NCBI GenBank assembly: GCA_023460315.1
Contig: JAEWQO010000058.1
Coordinates: 1-61,860 of the forward strand
Length of the DNA: 61,860 bases
From: Actinomycetes bacterium
GTDB taxonomy: Bacteria; Actinomycetota; Coriobacteriia; Coriobacteriales; Eggerthellaceae
Direction: 5' to 3'
In this document: positions 9,218 through 19,149 of the stretch, in pieces
Layout: the number at the start of each line of letters is the position of its first letter
How positions within the stretch are numbered: position 1 is the first letter of the stretch
The notes under the pieces: model-generated
What the model was told of the DNA's origin: nothing
Databases searched by the model: none
What the model saw: the letters and a program-made list of their open reading frames with translations, nothing else
Made by a program: the position numbers and the translations under genes

Positions 9218-10048
9218 TTATACGTGGAGCTTCGACATGAACCCTTCGATGGTGCGATTCACGAAATCGGGGGCGTCCGTGTTGGAATTATGGCCTGCTC
9301 CTTCGATCCAGACAAGGGGAAGGCCTTCGGCTGCCGCCCATCGTTCGTTGTAGCTCCTCACCGATCCCGCGGTATCGTGGGTGCCGCAGAGCAGCAGCGC
9401 GGGGCAGTCGATGTGGTAGGCGCGATCGGCCGCGACGGCATCGGCCAGGATGCGGTAGCCGTGCGCGGCGAGGTCGACATATTCCCTCTTGTCATACGAT
9501 CGCATCATCTCGGCCATGAGGGCACGCCCCCGATCTGTTTTCGCCGTCCCTTTCGAACCCCATGAGATAAGCAGTTTCCAAGGGATGCTCAGGTATACGA
9601 GCAGCGTATGCCGTAGCGCCCATATCTCCCAGCTCTTCATGTACCGGCGTTTGAGCGGGGCCGAGTCTATCGAGACGAAACCGGCCGCAGAACCGGGGTA
9701 GAGGTCCATATACGCCTGTGACACATACCCGCCCATCGACTGGCCGACAAGGATAGGCCGCTCGATTTCCTCGGCATCCATGATGCCCCGAAGCATCTTT
9801 GCCAGGTCGTCCATCGAGAAGTCGAGGAGGAAGGGGCGTGATGCGCCATGCGCCGGAGGATCCCAGACCAGACAGTTCGCCCTGCCACCGAAATATCCCA
9901 TCTGATCGTCGAACAGACGGTGGTCGGCGGTGAGGCCCGGCAGGAAGACGAGCCAGGGAGTCCCTTCCGGGAGAGGCTTGCACGTCCAGTAGCGGATGAT
10001 GCCACTTTCGGTCTCGAATTCTTTTCTCGTCATCGTGCCTTTGGTCAT
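9218..10048 (-). CDS. Alpha/beta hydrolase fold protein
   Basis: 276 residues from the ATG at 10048; an in-frame ATG at 10033 with AAAGGCA in front is an alternative. The fold is the classic alpha/beta hydrolase-1 type. FLPGLTADHRLF is the oxyanion region, GQSMGG at 102-107 is the nucleophile elbow (Ser104), GTHDTAG carries the acid, and GAGHNSN near the C terminus carries the catalytic His. No signal peptide is present. Family members are esterases, lipases, C-C hydrolases or haloperoxidase-like enzymes and cannot be separated by sequence alone. An unrecognised 175-codon minus-strand frame ends in an ATGA overlap with this start, which may be chance. Confidence 0.8.
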   Translation of the reverse strand: MTKGTMTRKEFETESGIIRYWTCKPLPEGTPWLVFLPGLTADHRLFDDQMGYFGGRANCLVWDPPAHGASRPFLLDFSMDDLAKMLRGIMDAEEIERPILVGQSMGGYVSQAYMDLYPGSAAGFVSIDSAPLKRRYMKSWEIWALRHTLLVYLSIPWKLLISWGSKGTAKTDRGRALMAEMMRSYDKREYVDLAAHGYRILADAVAADRAYHIDCPALLLCGTHDTAGSVRSYNERWAAAEGLPLVWIEGAGHNSNTDAPDFVNRTIEGFMSKLHV

Positions 10049-10686
10049 GATCGGCCGCCAATCTGGTGGAAACCCATGTCTTTTCCCCTGCCGTCCGCTT
10101 TCCCCATGCGATGCTTTTCAGCATAAGCGCCTTCAGCGGCCGAGAAGGTCTGGGATAAGGGTAACATAATGGGGCGGGCCCGCTGGAAATCCCTCCTTGC
10201 AAGGCGTGGAGCGATCATCGCGCAGTCTCCATTGAGTTCAGGTGGTACAGAGCCGCCGGCAGGCTTTGAAATCTGGAATGCGCACGCCGAGGAGGAAGCG
10301 TCCTTGGCAGCGCACGTCACGCCAGATGAGGACCCTGTTCCATCAGCGCAGACGGTGATTGTCCCAAGATATGAAACGGCCCGGCTAGACACAAGCAGCA
10401 TGGTGTCTTTTGCGCTCCCCATGTCTTGCGGATGCATCTTTGCCATGCCCGTCCAGCCAGGGTCCTTCTTTCCCTGTTCGTATGCGGCCAAGGCCCCTGA
10501 TGCCAAGGTGGGATGGCCGGTGGACATTTGGAGGGCGAACCTGCCGATTCCGCGATGACGACGCAGGGGCATGGTATCTTGTTGCCTGTTCCCCTAGACT
10601 GGGGCATGCGTCCTTGCTGCTGCGAACCTCTGGGTGTCATGTGCGGGCGGAGTGCGCGACAGACACGATTCTGGAGGTCATCCTGC
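10049..10686. other. Gene-poor stretch with one unrecognised open frame
   Basis: 638 bases without a supportable gene. On the minus strand an open frame runs 10572 to 10045 and its stop overlaps the hydrolase start as ATGA. The encoded sequence has no family resemblance, no clear ribosome binding site and low-complexity Ala/Gly/Ser content. A plus-strand frame at 10169-10558 lies opposite it. I consider both unproven. Confidence 0.35.
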
Positions 10687-13308
10687 ATGATGGAACGCGC
10701 GACGGAAATATCCCTGGAGCTGCCCGACGCTCTTTCCGAGAAAAGGCCCACCCTTGTCGGCTCGCTCGGGCGGCTCGCACCGAGCTGGTGGGAGCCGGAG
10801 GAGGGGGAAGCGGCTCCGGAGCCTTGGCTTTCCGCCGACGAAGCGCTCGATCGCTTCCTTGAGTGGGTCGCGTCGCGCGAGATCGAGCTCTGGCCGCATC
10901 AGGAAGAGGCCCTCATGGACCTCATGGTGGGCAATCACGTGATCTTGGGCACGCCGACGGGGTCGGGAAAGTCACTCGTGGCGCTGGGTCTGCACTTCAT
11001 GGCGCTCGCTTCCGGCCGCCGAGCGTATTACACCGCTCCCATCAAGGCGCTCGTCAGCGAGAAGTTTTTCGATTTGGTCGATGTCCTCGGGCGCGAGAAC
11101 GTGGGCATGATCACCGGGGACGCGCACATCAACGCGGAGGCTCCGGTCATCTGCTGCACAGCCGAGATCCTCGCCAACCAGGCACTGCGCGAAGGCGAGC
11201 ACGCCGACGTGGGCTGCGTCGTCATGGACGAATTCCATTACTACGGCGACGCGGACCGCGGCTGGGCATGGCAGGTTCCCCTGCTCACGCTGCCCAAGAC
11301 GCAATTCCTGCTCATGAGCGCGACGCTGGGCGATGTGAGCGCGATCGCCGAATCGCTCAAGGAGCGCACGGGCACCGAGGTCGATTGCATCGTCGACGCG
11401 CCCCGTCCCGTGCCGCTCGCCTACGAATACGTGGAGACGTCCTTGGAGGGCACGGTGGAGCTGGCGTTGCGGAAAGGGGAAGCGCCTCTGTATCTCGTGC
11501 ATTTTTCGCAGGATGCGGCGCTTGCCACCGCGCAGTCGCTCTCGAGCTATGGCGTGGCCACCAAGGAGCAGCGCGAACTCGTGAAGGAGGCCGTCAAGGG
11601 CACGCGTTTCACCACGGCCTTCGGGAAGACGCTCAAGCGGCTGCTGTCCGCCGGGGTGGGCGTGCACCATGCGGGCATGCTGCCGCGCTATCGCCTGCTG
11701 GTGGAGAAACTCGCACAGCGGGGACTGCTACCCGTGATATGCGGCACGGACACGCTCGGCGTGGGCATCAACGTCCCTATTCACACGGTGGTGCTGACGG
11801 CGTTGACCAAATTCGACGGCCATCGCATGCGGCGCTTGCGCGCCCGGGAGTTCCACCAGATCGTCGGACGTGCCGGGCGTTCGGGGTTCGACACCGAGGG
11901 GATGGTGATAGCCGAGGCGCCCGAGCATGACATCGAGAACGCCCGCCTGCTTGCCAAGGCCGGGGATGACCCGAAGAAAATCCGCAAGATCAAGAAGAAG
12001 CACGCACCTGAGGGCTTTGTGACCTGGAACAGGCAAACGTTCGAGCGGCTCATCGACGCCGTGCCGGAAACGCTCAAGCCGCGCCTGCGCATCACCCACT
12101 CCCTGGTGCTGTCCGAAGTCGTGCAGGGAGGCGACGCGTACGGCCGGGTGCGCCGCCTCGTCGAGGATTCCGCCCAGACGCCCGAGGAGAAAACCGCACT
12201 GGCTCTGCGCGCTGATGAGATATTCGACACGCTGATTGCCGCGGACGTCATCGAGCGCGTGGAGGACGAAGGGGACGCGGTCACCTATGTGACCACCGTC
12301 GACTTGCCTGAGGACTTCGCCCTCGATCAGCCGCTCTCTCCGTTTCTCTTGGCGGCGCTGGAGCTTCTTGATCCGGAAAGCGAAACCTATGCCCTTGACG
12401 CGATCTCCATGGCCGAGGCCACGCTCGAGAACCCGCGACAGGTGCTGCGTGCTCAGGAGCGCCAGGCGAGGGACCGCGCCATGGCTGACATGAAAGCCGA
12501 CGGCGTCGAGTACGAGGAGCGCCTGGAGCGGATAGCCGACATCACCTATCCCAAGCCGCTCGAGGATCTGCTGGGCGCGGCATACGATCGCTACTGCCAG
12601 GAGGTGCCTTGGGCGCGCGACTTCGAGCTGGCGCCCAAGTCCGTGCTGCGCGACATGCTGGAGACGGCGTCTGACTTCAAGGAGTACGTGGGCCGCTACA
12701 AGATCGCGCGTTCCGAGGGAACGTTGCTGCGCTATCTTTCCGATGCGTACCGCGTGCTTGATCGCACGATACCGGCCGACAAGCGCGACGAGAGGCTGAA
12801 GGATATCATCGCATGGCTCGGCTTCGTCGTCCGATCGGTGGACTCGAGCCTCATGGACGAGTGGGAGAGCGCCGGCTCGGTTCTGGAGGTCGCTTTGCCG
12901 CGGCCATCCGACGACGTGGTGCGTGACCGCCGCGGTCTCACCGTGCTGGTGCGCAATGCCCTCTTTCGACGCGTGCGCCTCGCCTCGCTCGGGAAGGCGG
13001 GGGAGCTGGGCAAGCTTGACCAGGACTGGGGTTGTGGCGAGGTGCGCTGGCAACGTGCGCTCGATGCCTTCTATGACACGCATGAGAGCATCCTCACGGA
13101 CGCCGACGCGCGGTCCATGTCCTATCTTGCCATCGACGATGCTGACGAGAAGGCCGATCATGTATGGCATGTGCATCAGATATTCAGCGACTCCGACGGC
13201 GATCACGACTTCGGCATCATGGCCGACGTGGATCTGGATGCCACCCAGGAGGAAGGCGAGGCCGTGTTCAGGAACTTCCGAGTGGGGTTTGTCGAGGACG
13301 TGCTCTAG
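10687..13308 (+). CDS. Superfamily 2 DEAD/DEAH-box helicase (Ski2/DUF3516 type)
   Basis: 873 residues from the ATG at 10687, behind GGAGG at 10673-10677. The SF2 motifs are complete and in order: Walker A GTPTGSGKS (88-96), DEFH box (181-184), LMSATLGD motif III (about 210), the helicase-C block GVHHAGMLP, and motif VI QIVGRAGRSG. A long helical C-terminal region of about 450 residues resembles the DUF3516-type extension of large actinobacterial helicases. These are ATP-dependent RNA or DNA helicases, and the exact substrate of this group is not established. The gene stands alone, with no partner overlapping it, and converges on a TetR gene 27 bases downstream. Confidence 0.9.
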   Translation: MMERATEISLELPDALSEKRPTLVGSLGRLAPSWWEPEEGEAAPEPWLSADEALDRFLEWVASREIELWPHQEEALMDLMVGNHVILGTPTGSGKSLVALGLHFMALASGRRAYYTAPIKALVSEKFFDLVDVLGRENVGMITGDAHINAEAPVICCTAEILANQALREGEHADVGCVVMDEFHYYGDADRGWAWQVPLLTLPKTQFLLMSATLGDVSAIAESLKERTGTEVDCIVDAPRPVPLAYEYVETSLEGTVELALRKGEAPLYLVHFSQDAALATAQSLSSYGVATKEQRELVKEAVKGTRFTTAFGKTLKRLLSAGVGVHHAGMLPRYRLLVEKLAQRGLLPVICGTDTLGVGINVPIHTVVLTALTKFDGHRMRRLRAREFHQIVGRAGRSGFDTEGMVIAEAPEHDIENARLLAKAGDDPKKIRKIKKKHAPEGFVTWNRQTFERLIDAVPETLKPRLRITHSLVLSEVVQGGDAYGRVRRLVEDSAQTPEEKTALALRADEIFDTLIAADVIERVEDEGDAVTYVTTVDLPEDFALDQPLSPFLLAALELLDPESETYALDAISMAEATLENPRQVLRAQERQARDRAMADMKADGVEYEERLERIADITYPKPLEDLLGAAYDRYCQEVPWARDFELAPKSVLRDMLETASDFKEYVGRYKIARSEGTLLRYLSDAYRVLDRTIPADKRDERLKDIIAWLGFVVRSVDSSLMDEWESAGSVLEVALPRPSDDVVRDRRGLTVLVRNALFRRVRLASLGKAGELGKLDQDWGCGEVRWQRALDAFYDTHESILTDADARSMSYLAIDDADEKADHVWHVHQIFSDSDGDHDFGIMADVDLDATQEEGEAVFRNFRVGFVEDVL

Positions 13309-13335
13309 GCAGGGATGCGGGAGCGGCATCGGTGC

Positions 13336-13959
13336 TCAGCCTGTCGGCTGGCCCGCAGGATCCTGTATTTCCGCGTTGGCCGGAGACTGCCTTTTTGGGA
13401 CGGCCTGCGAGCTTGGCCAGACGATGGCCTGCATGAAGAAGAGCGTGAAGCCTTCGATCGTCATGGTCCCGGGATGGGAGAGCCAGGACCCTATGATGGC
13501 AAGTATTCCGGAAAGGTGGAACTCGCGCAGCAGTTCCCGCTCACGGCCCGTTGCGGGGTTTTCCGCAAGCAGCGTCTGCTCTACCAAGGGGGCGAGCAGC
13601 TCCTTCACCCTATGCGCGAATGCGGGGTCCCCGTTTTCTCCAAGAAGCGTTGCGGCGTAGGTCTCATAGCCGCGAACAGTTGAAACGATGCCCTCCATCC
13701 TATGTGAGAGCGATCCGGCATCTATGACGGTGGGCTGTTCCACCAAAGGAGAAAGCGCGCCAATGATTTCCTCTTCGATTTGATCCAGGAGATCGTAGAC
13801 ATCGTCGAAATACTCGTAGAACGTGCCACGGTTGTAGCCAGCGCGCCCCGCTATCTCACGCACGGATATCTTTTCGATGGGAAGCTCCGTGTACAGGCTC
13901 CAGAAGGCATCTTTCAGCCGCTTCCGGGTAAGCTCGGTGATCTGAGGCTGCTTTTTCAT
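13336..13959 (-). CDS. TetR/AcrR-family transcriptional regulator
   Basis: 207 residues from the ATG at 13959 (AGGGGAAG upstream); the 28 earlier in-frame codons are not conserved-looking. A TetR helix-turn-helix lies at about residues 22-50 (EKISVREIAGRAGYNRGTFYEYF), followed by an all-helical ligand/dimer domain. It is divergent from the MMPL transporter gene, with an imperfect 25-bp dyad in between. It is therefore likely to repress the MMPL-heptad-protein operon in response to a ligand of that exporter. Confidence 0.85.
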   Translation of the reverse strand: MKKQPQITELTRKRLKDAFWSLYTELPIEKISVREIAGRAGYNRGTFYEYFDDVYDLLDQIEEEIIGALSPLVEQPTVIDAGSLSHRMEGIVSTVRGYETYAATLLGENGDPAFAHRVKELLAPLVEQTLLAENPATGRERELLREFHLSGILAIIGSWLSHPGTMTIEGFTLFFMQAIVWPSSQAVPKRQSPANAEIQDPAGQPTG

Positions 13960-14031
13960 GGTGGTGGCTTCCCCTTCACAATCCAACACTGCGTCCGATG
14001 ATGTTGGTTGATGGGAGTAGAACCGAGAATT

Positions 14032-14056
14032 ACTATACAACATGCTGTTCGATAAT
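14032..14056. promoter_or_regulatory. Imperfect dyad, candidate TetR operator
   Basis: Two 11-base arms (14032-14042 and 14046-14056) match in inverted orientation at 8 of 11 positions around a 3-base centre. They overlap a TATACA element 26 bases upstream of the MMPL start. Position and size fit a TetR-family operator; the arms are imperfect, so confidence is moderate. Confidence 0.4.
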
Positions 14057-14081
14057 GCGAGAAAGAAGAGACGGGAAGAGC

Positions 14082-16209
14082 ATGGGCTGGATAGCCGAAC
14101 GTGTCATCAGATTCAGGAAAGCCGTCATTGCGGTCTATATCGCACTGTTCGCGCTGTTCGGCATCGGGGCACTTGCACTCTCTGTCAACTACAACATGGC
14201 GGACTATCTGCCGTCGGAGGCGAATTCAACGCAGGGCCTCGGCATCCTGGAAACAAGCTTTGGAGAGGCGCTTCCCAGCGCGTCCGTCATGGCTCCCGCT
14301 GAGACGGTGACGGAAGGCATCGCCATCAAAGAGCAGCTGCTCGCCATAGACGGCGTGTCTGACGTCATGTGGCTTGACGATGTGGCGGATGTCCGCGTTC
14401 CCGTATCCTCGCTCGACTCCAGTCTGGTTGAAAGCTACTATAAAGATGGCAAGGCTCTCTATACGGTCACCGTCAAAGAGGGTGAGGAGCAGAAGGCCTG
14501 TGAGAGTATGCGCTCGGTTGTGGGCGATGGCGGCGCTTTGACGGGACAGGCTGTCGAACAGGCTAATTCCCAACAGATGGCGCTCACTGAAAGCTCCCAT
14601 GCCATGATGCTGCTTGTTCCGTTCATCGTCATAGTCTTGCTGCTTTCGACGCGCAGCTGGATTGAGCCGCTGCTCTATTTCGCTTGTTTGGGCGTTTCCA
14701 TCGTCATCAACTTGGGCGTTTCGGGTTTCATGGGGCAGATCAGCTTTGTCACGCTTGCCGTTGCCCCCCCTGCTTCAGCTTGCCGTGGCGCTCGACTATG
14801 CCGTGTTCCTGTCGTCTGCGTATACGGCAGCCCATGACAGGACGAACGACGTCGCCGCTGCGGTGAAACAAGCGCTCGTAAGCTCGTCGAAATCCATTTT
14901 CGCAAGCGCGCTTGTCGGCATCTTCGCGTTTGCCGCGCTCCTGTCCATGAACTTCCAGATTGGTCCCAACATGGGTTGGGCGCTGGTCCGAGGCGTGGTG
15001 GTGAGCTATCTGGTGGTGATCACGCTGTTGCCGGCCCTCATTGTGACATGTGGCAAAGCGCTCGACAGGACGCGACACCGCTCGTTTCTCCCTTCGTTCA
15101 AGGGTACGGGGAAGGTCCTTGTGGCTGCGCGGTTGCCACTGCTCATCGTCATGGTGGCTCTCATCGTTCCCAGCTTTCTGGCGCAGCAGTCAAACAGCTT
15201 CATCTATGGCAATGGGGACCCCGATCCGGGTTCGCCGATTGCCGTGGACCAAGAAAAGATACACGCGACGTTCGACGGCAACAGGTCGCTTGTCCTCATG
15301 GTGCCGCGGGGAGACCCCGGTGCCGAGCGGGTGCTGTCAGACGGGATCGCATCGATGGACGGCGTGACGAGCGTCCAGTCGTATGCGGCCACGGTTGGCA
15401 CTGCGATCCCTCCCGAGTTTCTGGGTGCCCAGGCCGATGCCTTCTATTCGTCGGACTATGCTCGCATCATCGCCGTCGTCTCCCTGCCAAGCGAAGGCGA
15501 GGCCTCGTTCGCCTTGGTGGAGCAGGTGCGTTCTTTGGCTGATCAGACATATGGGGAAGGCCAGACCTACCTTGTGGGCGAAAGCGCGAATCTCTACGAC
15601 ATGAAGGAAACCGTGACGGCCGACAACGAGCGGGTGGACCTTCTTACGATAGGTGGGCTGTTTGTCGTGCTCCTTTTGGTGTTCAGATCGATTCCCGTTG
15701 CCGTCATCAGCCTCGTCACCATCAAGGCTGCCATTTTTGCGAATGCGAGCATTCCCTATTTCATGGGCACGGATCTGACGTATGTGGGATATATGATCGT
15801 GTCCATTGTGATGATGGGCTCGGCCATCGACTACGGCATCCTGCTGATCGACCACTATTTGGCCGAGCGCCGCAGCAAGCCCAAGCTTGAGGCCATGCGG
15901 GCCGCGCTTCCGGCAGCTATTCCGGCCATGCTTGTGTCGGCGCTCGTGCTTGCTGGAGCGGGGTTCACGCTTGGGTTCACCTCCACCAACGCCATCGTCC
16001 AACCCCTCGGCATCCTTCTTGGGCGCGGCGCGGTCGTGGCATTCGTGGCCAGCGTCACGCTTCTTCCGGCGCTCTTGCTGGCATGCGACCGCATCATTCC
16101 CGCCCTGTCGTTCAAGGTCAGCTTTTGGCGAGAAGGAGGAAAAGCCTTGGAGCCTCCTGTCGAGGTTTCCGGGAGAAGGCTGGGCTCCGTGACGTCCGCC
16201 AGGCAATGA
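14082..16209 (+). pseudogene. MMPL/RND-family transporter, one-base frameshift in a C7 run
   Basis: The first frame (ATG 14082) encodes the first membrane helix, a periplasmic domain and helices II-III. It then leaves frame at a run of seven C (14764-14770). Translation resumes in the +1-shifted frame exactly with PLLQLAVALDYAVFLSS and runs to 16209. Removing one C gives a continuous protein of about 708 residues with the duplicated MMPL topology: two extracytoplasmic loops and two six-helix bundles. The proton-relay Asp lies in LDYAVF and again in AIDYGIL. Such proteins export lipids or amphipathic compounds. The gene forms an operon with the following heptad-repeat protein and is probably TetR-controlled. 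The frameshift may be a sequencing error, a mutation or a phase-variable tract. All other parts of the gene look intact. Confidence 0.85.
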
Positions 16210-16265
16210 GCAAAGCCGGTCAAGGCCCTTTGGATCACCCACGTCTTTCGAGCAAGGAGCACTGC

Positions 16266-18053
16266 ATGAATCATCTATTTCACTCCCGCGCTATCAACGT
16301 CGTGCTTTCTCTTGCCCTTGTCATGGGCGGCTCTGCTGGCATGTCCGTTGCCGCCTATGGCGCTGAGCCGGGTTCGTCGGCCACGTCTTCCGGACAGAGC
16401 GATGCCGCCGACTATCGCAAAGACCAAAACGTTTATGGGGTGCTGTCTTCCGATGGCTCCGTTGAGAGCCTTCACGTGGTCAATCAATTCTCGGTCACGA
16501 AGGGCGGTTTCCTGGAGGATGGGGGATCCTACGACAGCGTCACGAACCTCACCGACACCAATCAGATAGAGGGCGAAGAGGGCACGCAGCGCATGTTCGT
16601 GGACGAAGGCATGTTCTATTATGAGGGAGTGCAGCAAGGCGGGGACGCTCCCTGGGACGTGACGATTTCCTACACGCTTGACGGCAAGGCCGTATCTGCT
16701 CAGGACTTGGTGGGCACGGACGGACGGGTGGGCGTGCATATCGAGACGAGGAAGAATGTTGCCGTTGGGGAGAGCGTCTATTTCGACAAGTACCTGCTGC
16801 AGGTGACGTTCTCGGTGCCGGCGGCCGCGGTGTCGAACATCGACACCGGTGCCGCGGGCATCGTCGCCGACGAAGGCGAGAACAAGCGGATCACCTATAT
16901 GGTCATGCCGGGCAAGGAGGGTGATCTCTCCTTTGAAGCCGATGCGAGCGACTTCTCGATGAGTTCCCTCACCATCGCGGGCGCACCGTTCTCCATGGAC
17001 GTTTCTGGGGCGTTCGATACTGCCGGAATGATGGATGGCATGACGCAGCTCGCGGACGGCGTGGAGCGGCTTGCCGATGGGACGGCCCAGGTTTCCGACG
17101 GCGCCGCCTCGCTTTCTGGCGGCGCGGGACAGCTTGCCGAAGGCGCGTCCAGCTTTGCCGGCGGCGCGGGATCGCTGTCTCAGGGTACGTCGCAGTTTGC
17201 GGAGGGCATCTCGGCGCTGCAGCAAAACATCGGCTCTCTCGGCTCAGGCATCGCGTTGCTTTCGGAGGGAGCATCTCAGTCTGCTGCGGGGTCCTCGCAA
17301 TTCAGGGCAGGTCTTGAAAATGCGGGGCAACAGGGCGTTCAATTGGCTCAGGGCATGTCTCAGACGTCGAATGGCATGGACGGCTTTTCCCAGGCCCTCT
17401 CTGACGTTGACACGTCGACCATGAGCCCCGAGCAGGCAGCCACTATTGAGGCGCTCAAGGATCAGGCGGCGGAACTCGCGGGAGGGATGAGGCAAAATGC
17501 GGACGGGGCCGCCTCCTATGTTGCTGGGGTGCAGGTTCTTTCCGGCAACTACGCGGCGCTCGACGATGGTCTGGCGGGGCTCTCTCTCGGTCTGGGGCAG
17601 CTTTCTGGAGGAGTGAACGGCGAAGGCGGATTGACGAGCGGCCTCGTCCAGCTTTCGGATGGCGCCTCGAAGCTCGCGCTGGGCTCGGCCGCCCTGGCGG
17701 GAGGAGCCTCCCAGCTTGCGGGAGGCGTATCCGACTATGCCGGTGGCGTGTCGGCGTTCGCCGAGGGGACGACGGATCTCGCGGCCGGCATGACGGAGCT
17801 GTCCAAGCAGACGGGGAGCATTCCCGAAAAGATGCAGGAGCAGATTGACGAGGCTCTTGCAACCTTCATGGACGCGCCTGAGCCGGTTGACTTCGTCTCG
17901 ACAGACAACGCCCATACGGACCATGTGCAATTTGCGCTTGCTGCGCCCGCCATCGAGAAGGCCGCAGCCGACGCGCCGGTTGAGGAAGACCATGAGCCGA
18001 ACTTTTTCGAGAGGCTTGTCAGCTTGTTCGTCGGCAAAGCGGATGGGGAATGA
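16266..18053 (+). CDS. Exported X-X-X-Leu-X-X-Gly heptad-repeat protein
   Basis: 595 residues from the ATG at 16266, with AAGGAG at a good distance; the longer open frame overlaps the MMPL gene and is not real. Residues 1-34 form a Sec signal peptide ending near AAYGAE. Residues 40-240 are a beta-rich domain of unknown function. From about 255 to 540 the sequence is a run of seven-residue repeats of the form xxxLxxG (LADG, LSGG, LAEG, LSQG), the pattern seen in YhgE/Pip-like proteins. There is no C-terminal membrane anchor or LPXTG signal. It follows the MMPL gene by 56 bases and is surely its operon partner, perhaps an extracytoplasmic adaptor for the exporter. The role is inferred from context only. 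Confidence 0.75.
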   Translation: MNHLFHSRAINVVLSLALVMGGSAGMSVAAYGAEPGSSATSSGQSDAADYRKDQNVYGVLSSDGSVESLHVVNQFSVTKGGFLEDGGSYDSVTNLTDTNQIEGEEGTQRMFVDEGMFYYEGVQQGGDAPWDVTISYTLDGKAVSAQDLVGTDGRVGVHIETRKNVAVGESVYFDKYLLQVTFSVPAAAVSNIDTGAAGIVADEGENKRITYMVMPGKEGDLSFEADASDFSMSSLTIAGAPFSMDVSGAFDTAGMMDGMTQLADGVERLADGTAQVSDGAASLSGGAGQLAEGASSFAGGAGSLSQGTSQFAEGISALQQNIGSLGSGIALLSEGASQSAAGSSQFRAGLENAGQQGVQLAQGMSQTSNGMDGFSQALSDVDTSTMSPEQAATIEALKDQAAELAGGMRQNADGAASYVAGVQVLSGNYAALDDGLAGLSLGLGQLSGGVNGEGGLTSGLVQLSDGASKLALGSAALAGGASQLAGGVSDYAGGVSAFAEGTTDLAAGMTELSKQTGSIPEKMQEQIDEALATFMDAPEPVDFVSTDNAHTDHVQFALAAPAIEKAAADAPVEEDHEPNFFERLVSLFVGKADGE

Positions 18054-18122
18054 GGGCGAATGGGCGCGTCGTCATTGGCCGGTTTGACGCGCTCGCTCTG
18101 AGGGGAAACAGGCAGCCTTGAG

Positions 18123-18539
18123 TCAATGTCCTCGCTTTTTCCTCTTGCGCTTTTCGAGCCTCTGTTCGAACCTTTCCCGTTTCTCGGCATCGCGACGTGT
18201 GCGGGTGCTGATCCGATGCTCCTCCTTGTTCGCCTCTCGTTGCTCGGCGAGCGCTTGCTGGGCTTTGGTCCCCCGTCGTGCGTGTGCGGCAATCTCCTTT
18301 TCAATGGCTCGTTGCAGGCGCTTGTGGTTCATCTTCCTGCCACCGCGCTTTTCGATTTGGATGTCCTGGGTGAACCTCAGGGTGTTCCAGCTCTCGTGGA
18401 TGAACGCGAGCACTTGGGGATCGGTCGGTTCGCTCCCGAACACGTGCCGGGCCACCCTGAAACTTCCGTTATCCTCGGTCTCGATGAGCCCTATCCAAAA
18501 GGGGCTCTCGAAACATATGGTCAGCTTGATCGAGCTCAT
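18123..18539 (-). CDS. DUF2992 (YjdF-family) protein
   Basis: 138 residues from the ATG at 18539. The N terminus (KLTICFESPFWIGLIE) and the following HVFGSEPTDPQVLAF, then INxKRLQR-like and KAQQALAEQREANKEEHR blocks match the DUF2992/YjdF family. The C-terminal half is very rich in Arg, Lys and Glu and would form a charged helix, suggesting nucleic-acid contact. In Firmicutes yjdF is often preceded by a riboswitch for azaaromatic compounds; no such element is evident in the 94 bases upstream. It appears to be the last gene of a run with a YolD-like gene and a Y-family polymerase, so co-expression with DNA damage functions is likely. Confidence 0.75.
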   Translation of the reverse strand: MSSIKLTICFESPFWIGLIETEDNGSFRVARHVFGSEPTDPQVLAFIHESWNTLRFTQDIQIEKRGGRKMNHKRLQRAIEKEIAAHARRGTKAQQALAEQREANKEEHRISTRTRRDAEKRERFEQRLEKRKRKKRGH

Positions 18540-18633
18540 CGCGCTTGGCGGTGAAGCTGTGTGAGCGTGTTGTCGAGAGTCATCGCGTTCTCCTGTCATT
18601 CTCGTTTACTCCTCATGGTCCATGCCGAAAGCT

Positions 18634-19149
18634 TCAGGCTTCGTCTTTCTCCTGATGGTCAATCGCCACGATGCCATCAAAGGAGATGTCGCTCCCGCCG
18701 ATGCTCATGGTGCGGAGCGTTTCGTTGATCTCCAAGACCGTGCCGCACGTAGTCAGGTATTTCCCATCTTCATAATGTGTGATATTCGCCGTGTCGCCTT
18801 TGGAGAGTCGTGATAGGGAGTGGGAAAGCGCCTGCGCCTGTTCGTCGGTTACGTCGTGTTGTGCCACGCGTACTTGCTCCCGTTCGCGCACGAGGTCATG
18901 GTAGCCCTTGAGTGCGGCGAACGGCATGAATTGCCGTGCCCGGTCGTCGTGGCCCCGTGCGACATGGGTGCCGTCCTGGCGGACGCGCTCTTCGATGTCG
19001 CGAAGCAAAGCGATGCGGCGGTCTCGCTCGAAAAGGTCAAGGCTCTCGTCGGATAAAACGGTTTTGATGTGCTCGTTGCTGTCGTAGGGGACGATGCCGG
19101 AAACGTGTCGGGGATGCTTGTCAGGCACGATGGCCTCCGACCTGCCCAT
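18634..19149 (-). CDS. YolD-like family protein
   Basis: 171 residues, start at 19149, overlapping the end of the Y-family polymerase gene by 29 bases, which implies translational coupling. The core ARQFMPFAALKGYHDLVRERE and the later ALSHSLSRLSKGD and GTVLEINETLRTMSIGG segments fit the YolD-like family. Those proteins are commonly encoded directly beside UmuC/DinB-type polymerases and are thought to act as UmuD-like partners or modulators. No catalytic residues or membrane segments are seen. Here it is the second gene of the polymerase operon, so a role in lesion bypass is the simplest reading. Confidence 0.75.
   Translation of the reverse strand: MGRSEAIVPDKHPRHVSGIVPYDSNEHIKTVLSDESLDLFERDRRIALLRDIEERVRQDGTHVARGHDDRARQFMPFAALKGYHDLVREREQVRVAQHDVTDEQAQALSHSLSRLSKGDTANITHYEDGKYLTTCGTVLEINETLRTMSIGGSDISFDGIVAIDHQEKDEA

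Noticed and set aside
10045..10572. 175-codon minus-strand frame ending in ATGA with the hydrolase start
   Set aside because: The overlap hints at coupling, but the protein has no recognisable family and no ribosome binding site, so I do not call it a gene.
11728..13329. 533-codon minus-strand open frame
   Set aside because: It is fully antisense to the SF2 helicase gene, whose motifs are complete; high G+C content makes such shadow frames common.
18540..18633. Possible yjdF-type riboswitch before DUF2992
   Set aside because: Only 94 bases separate it from the preceding gene and no conserved fold of that riboswitch could be recognised.
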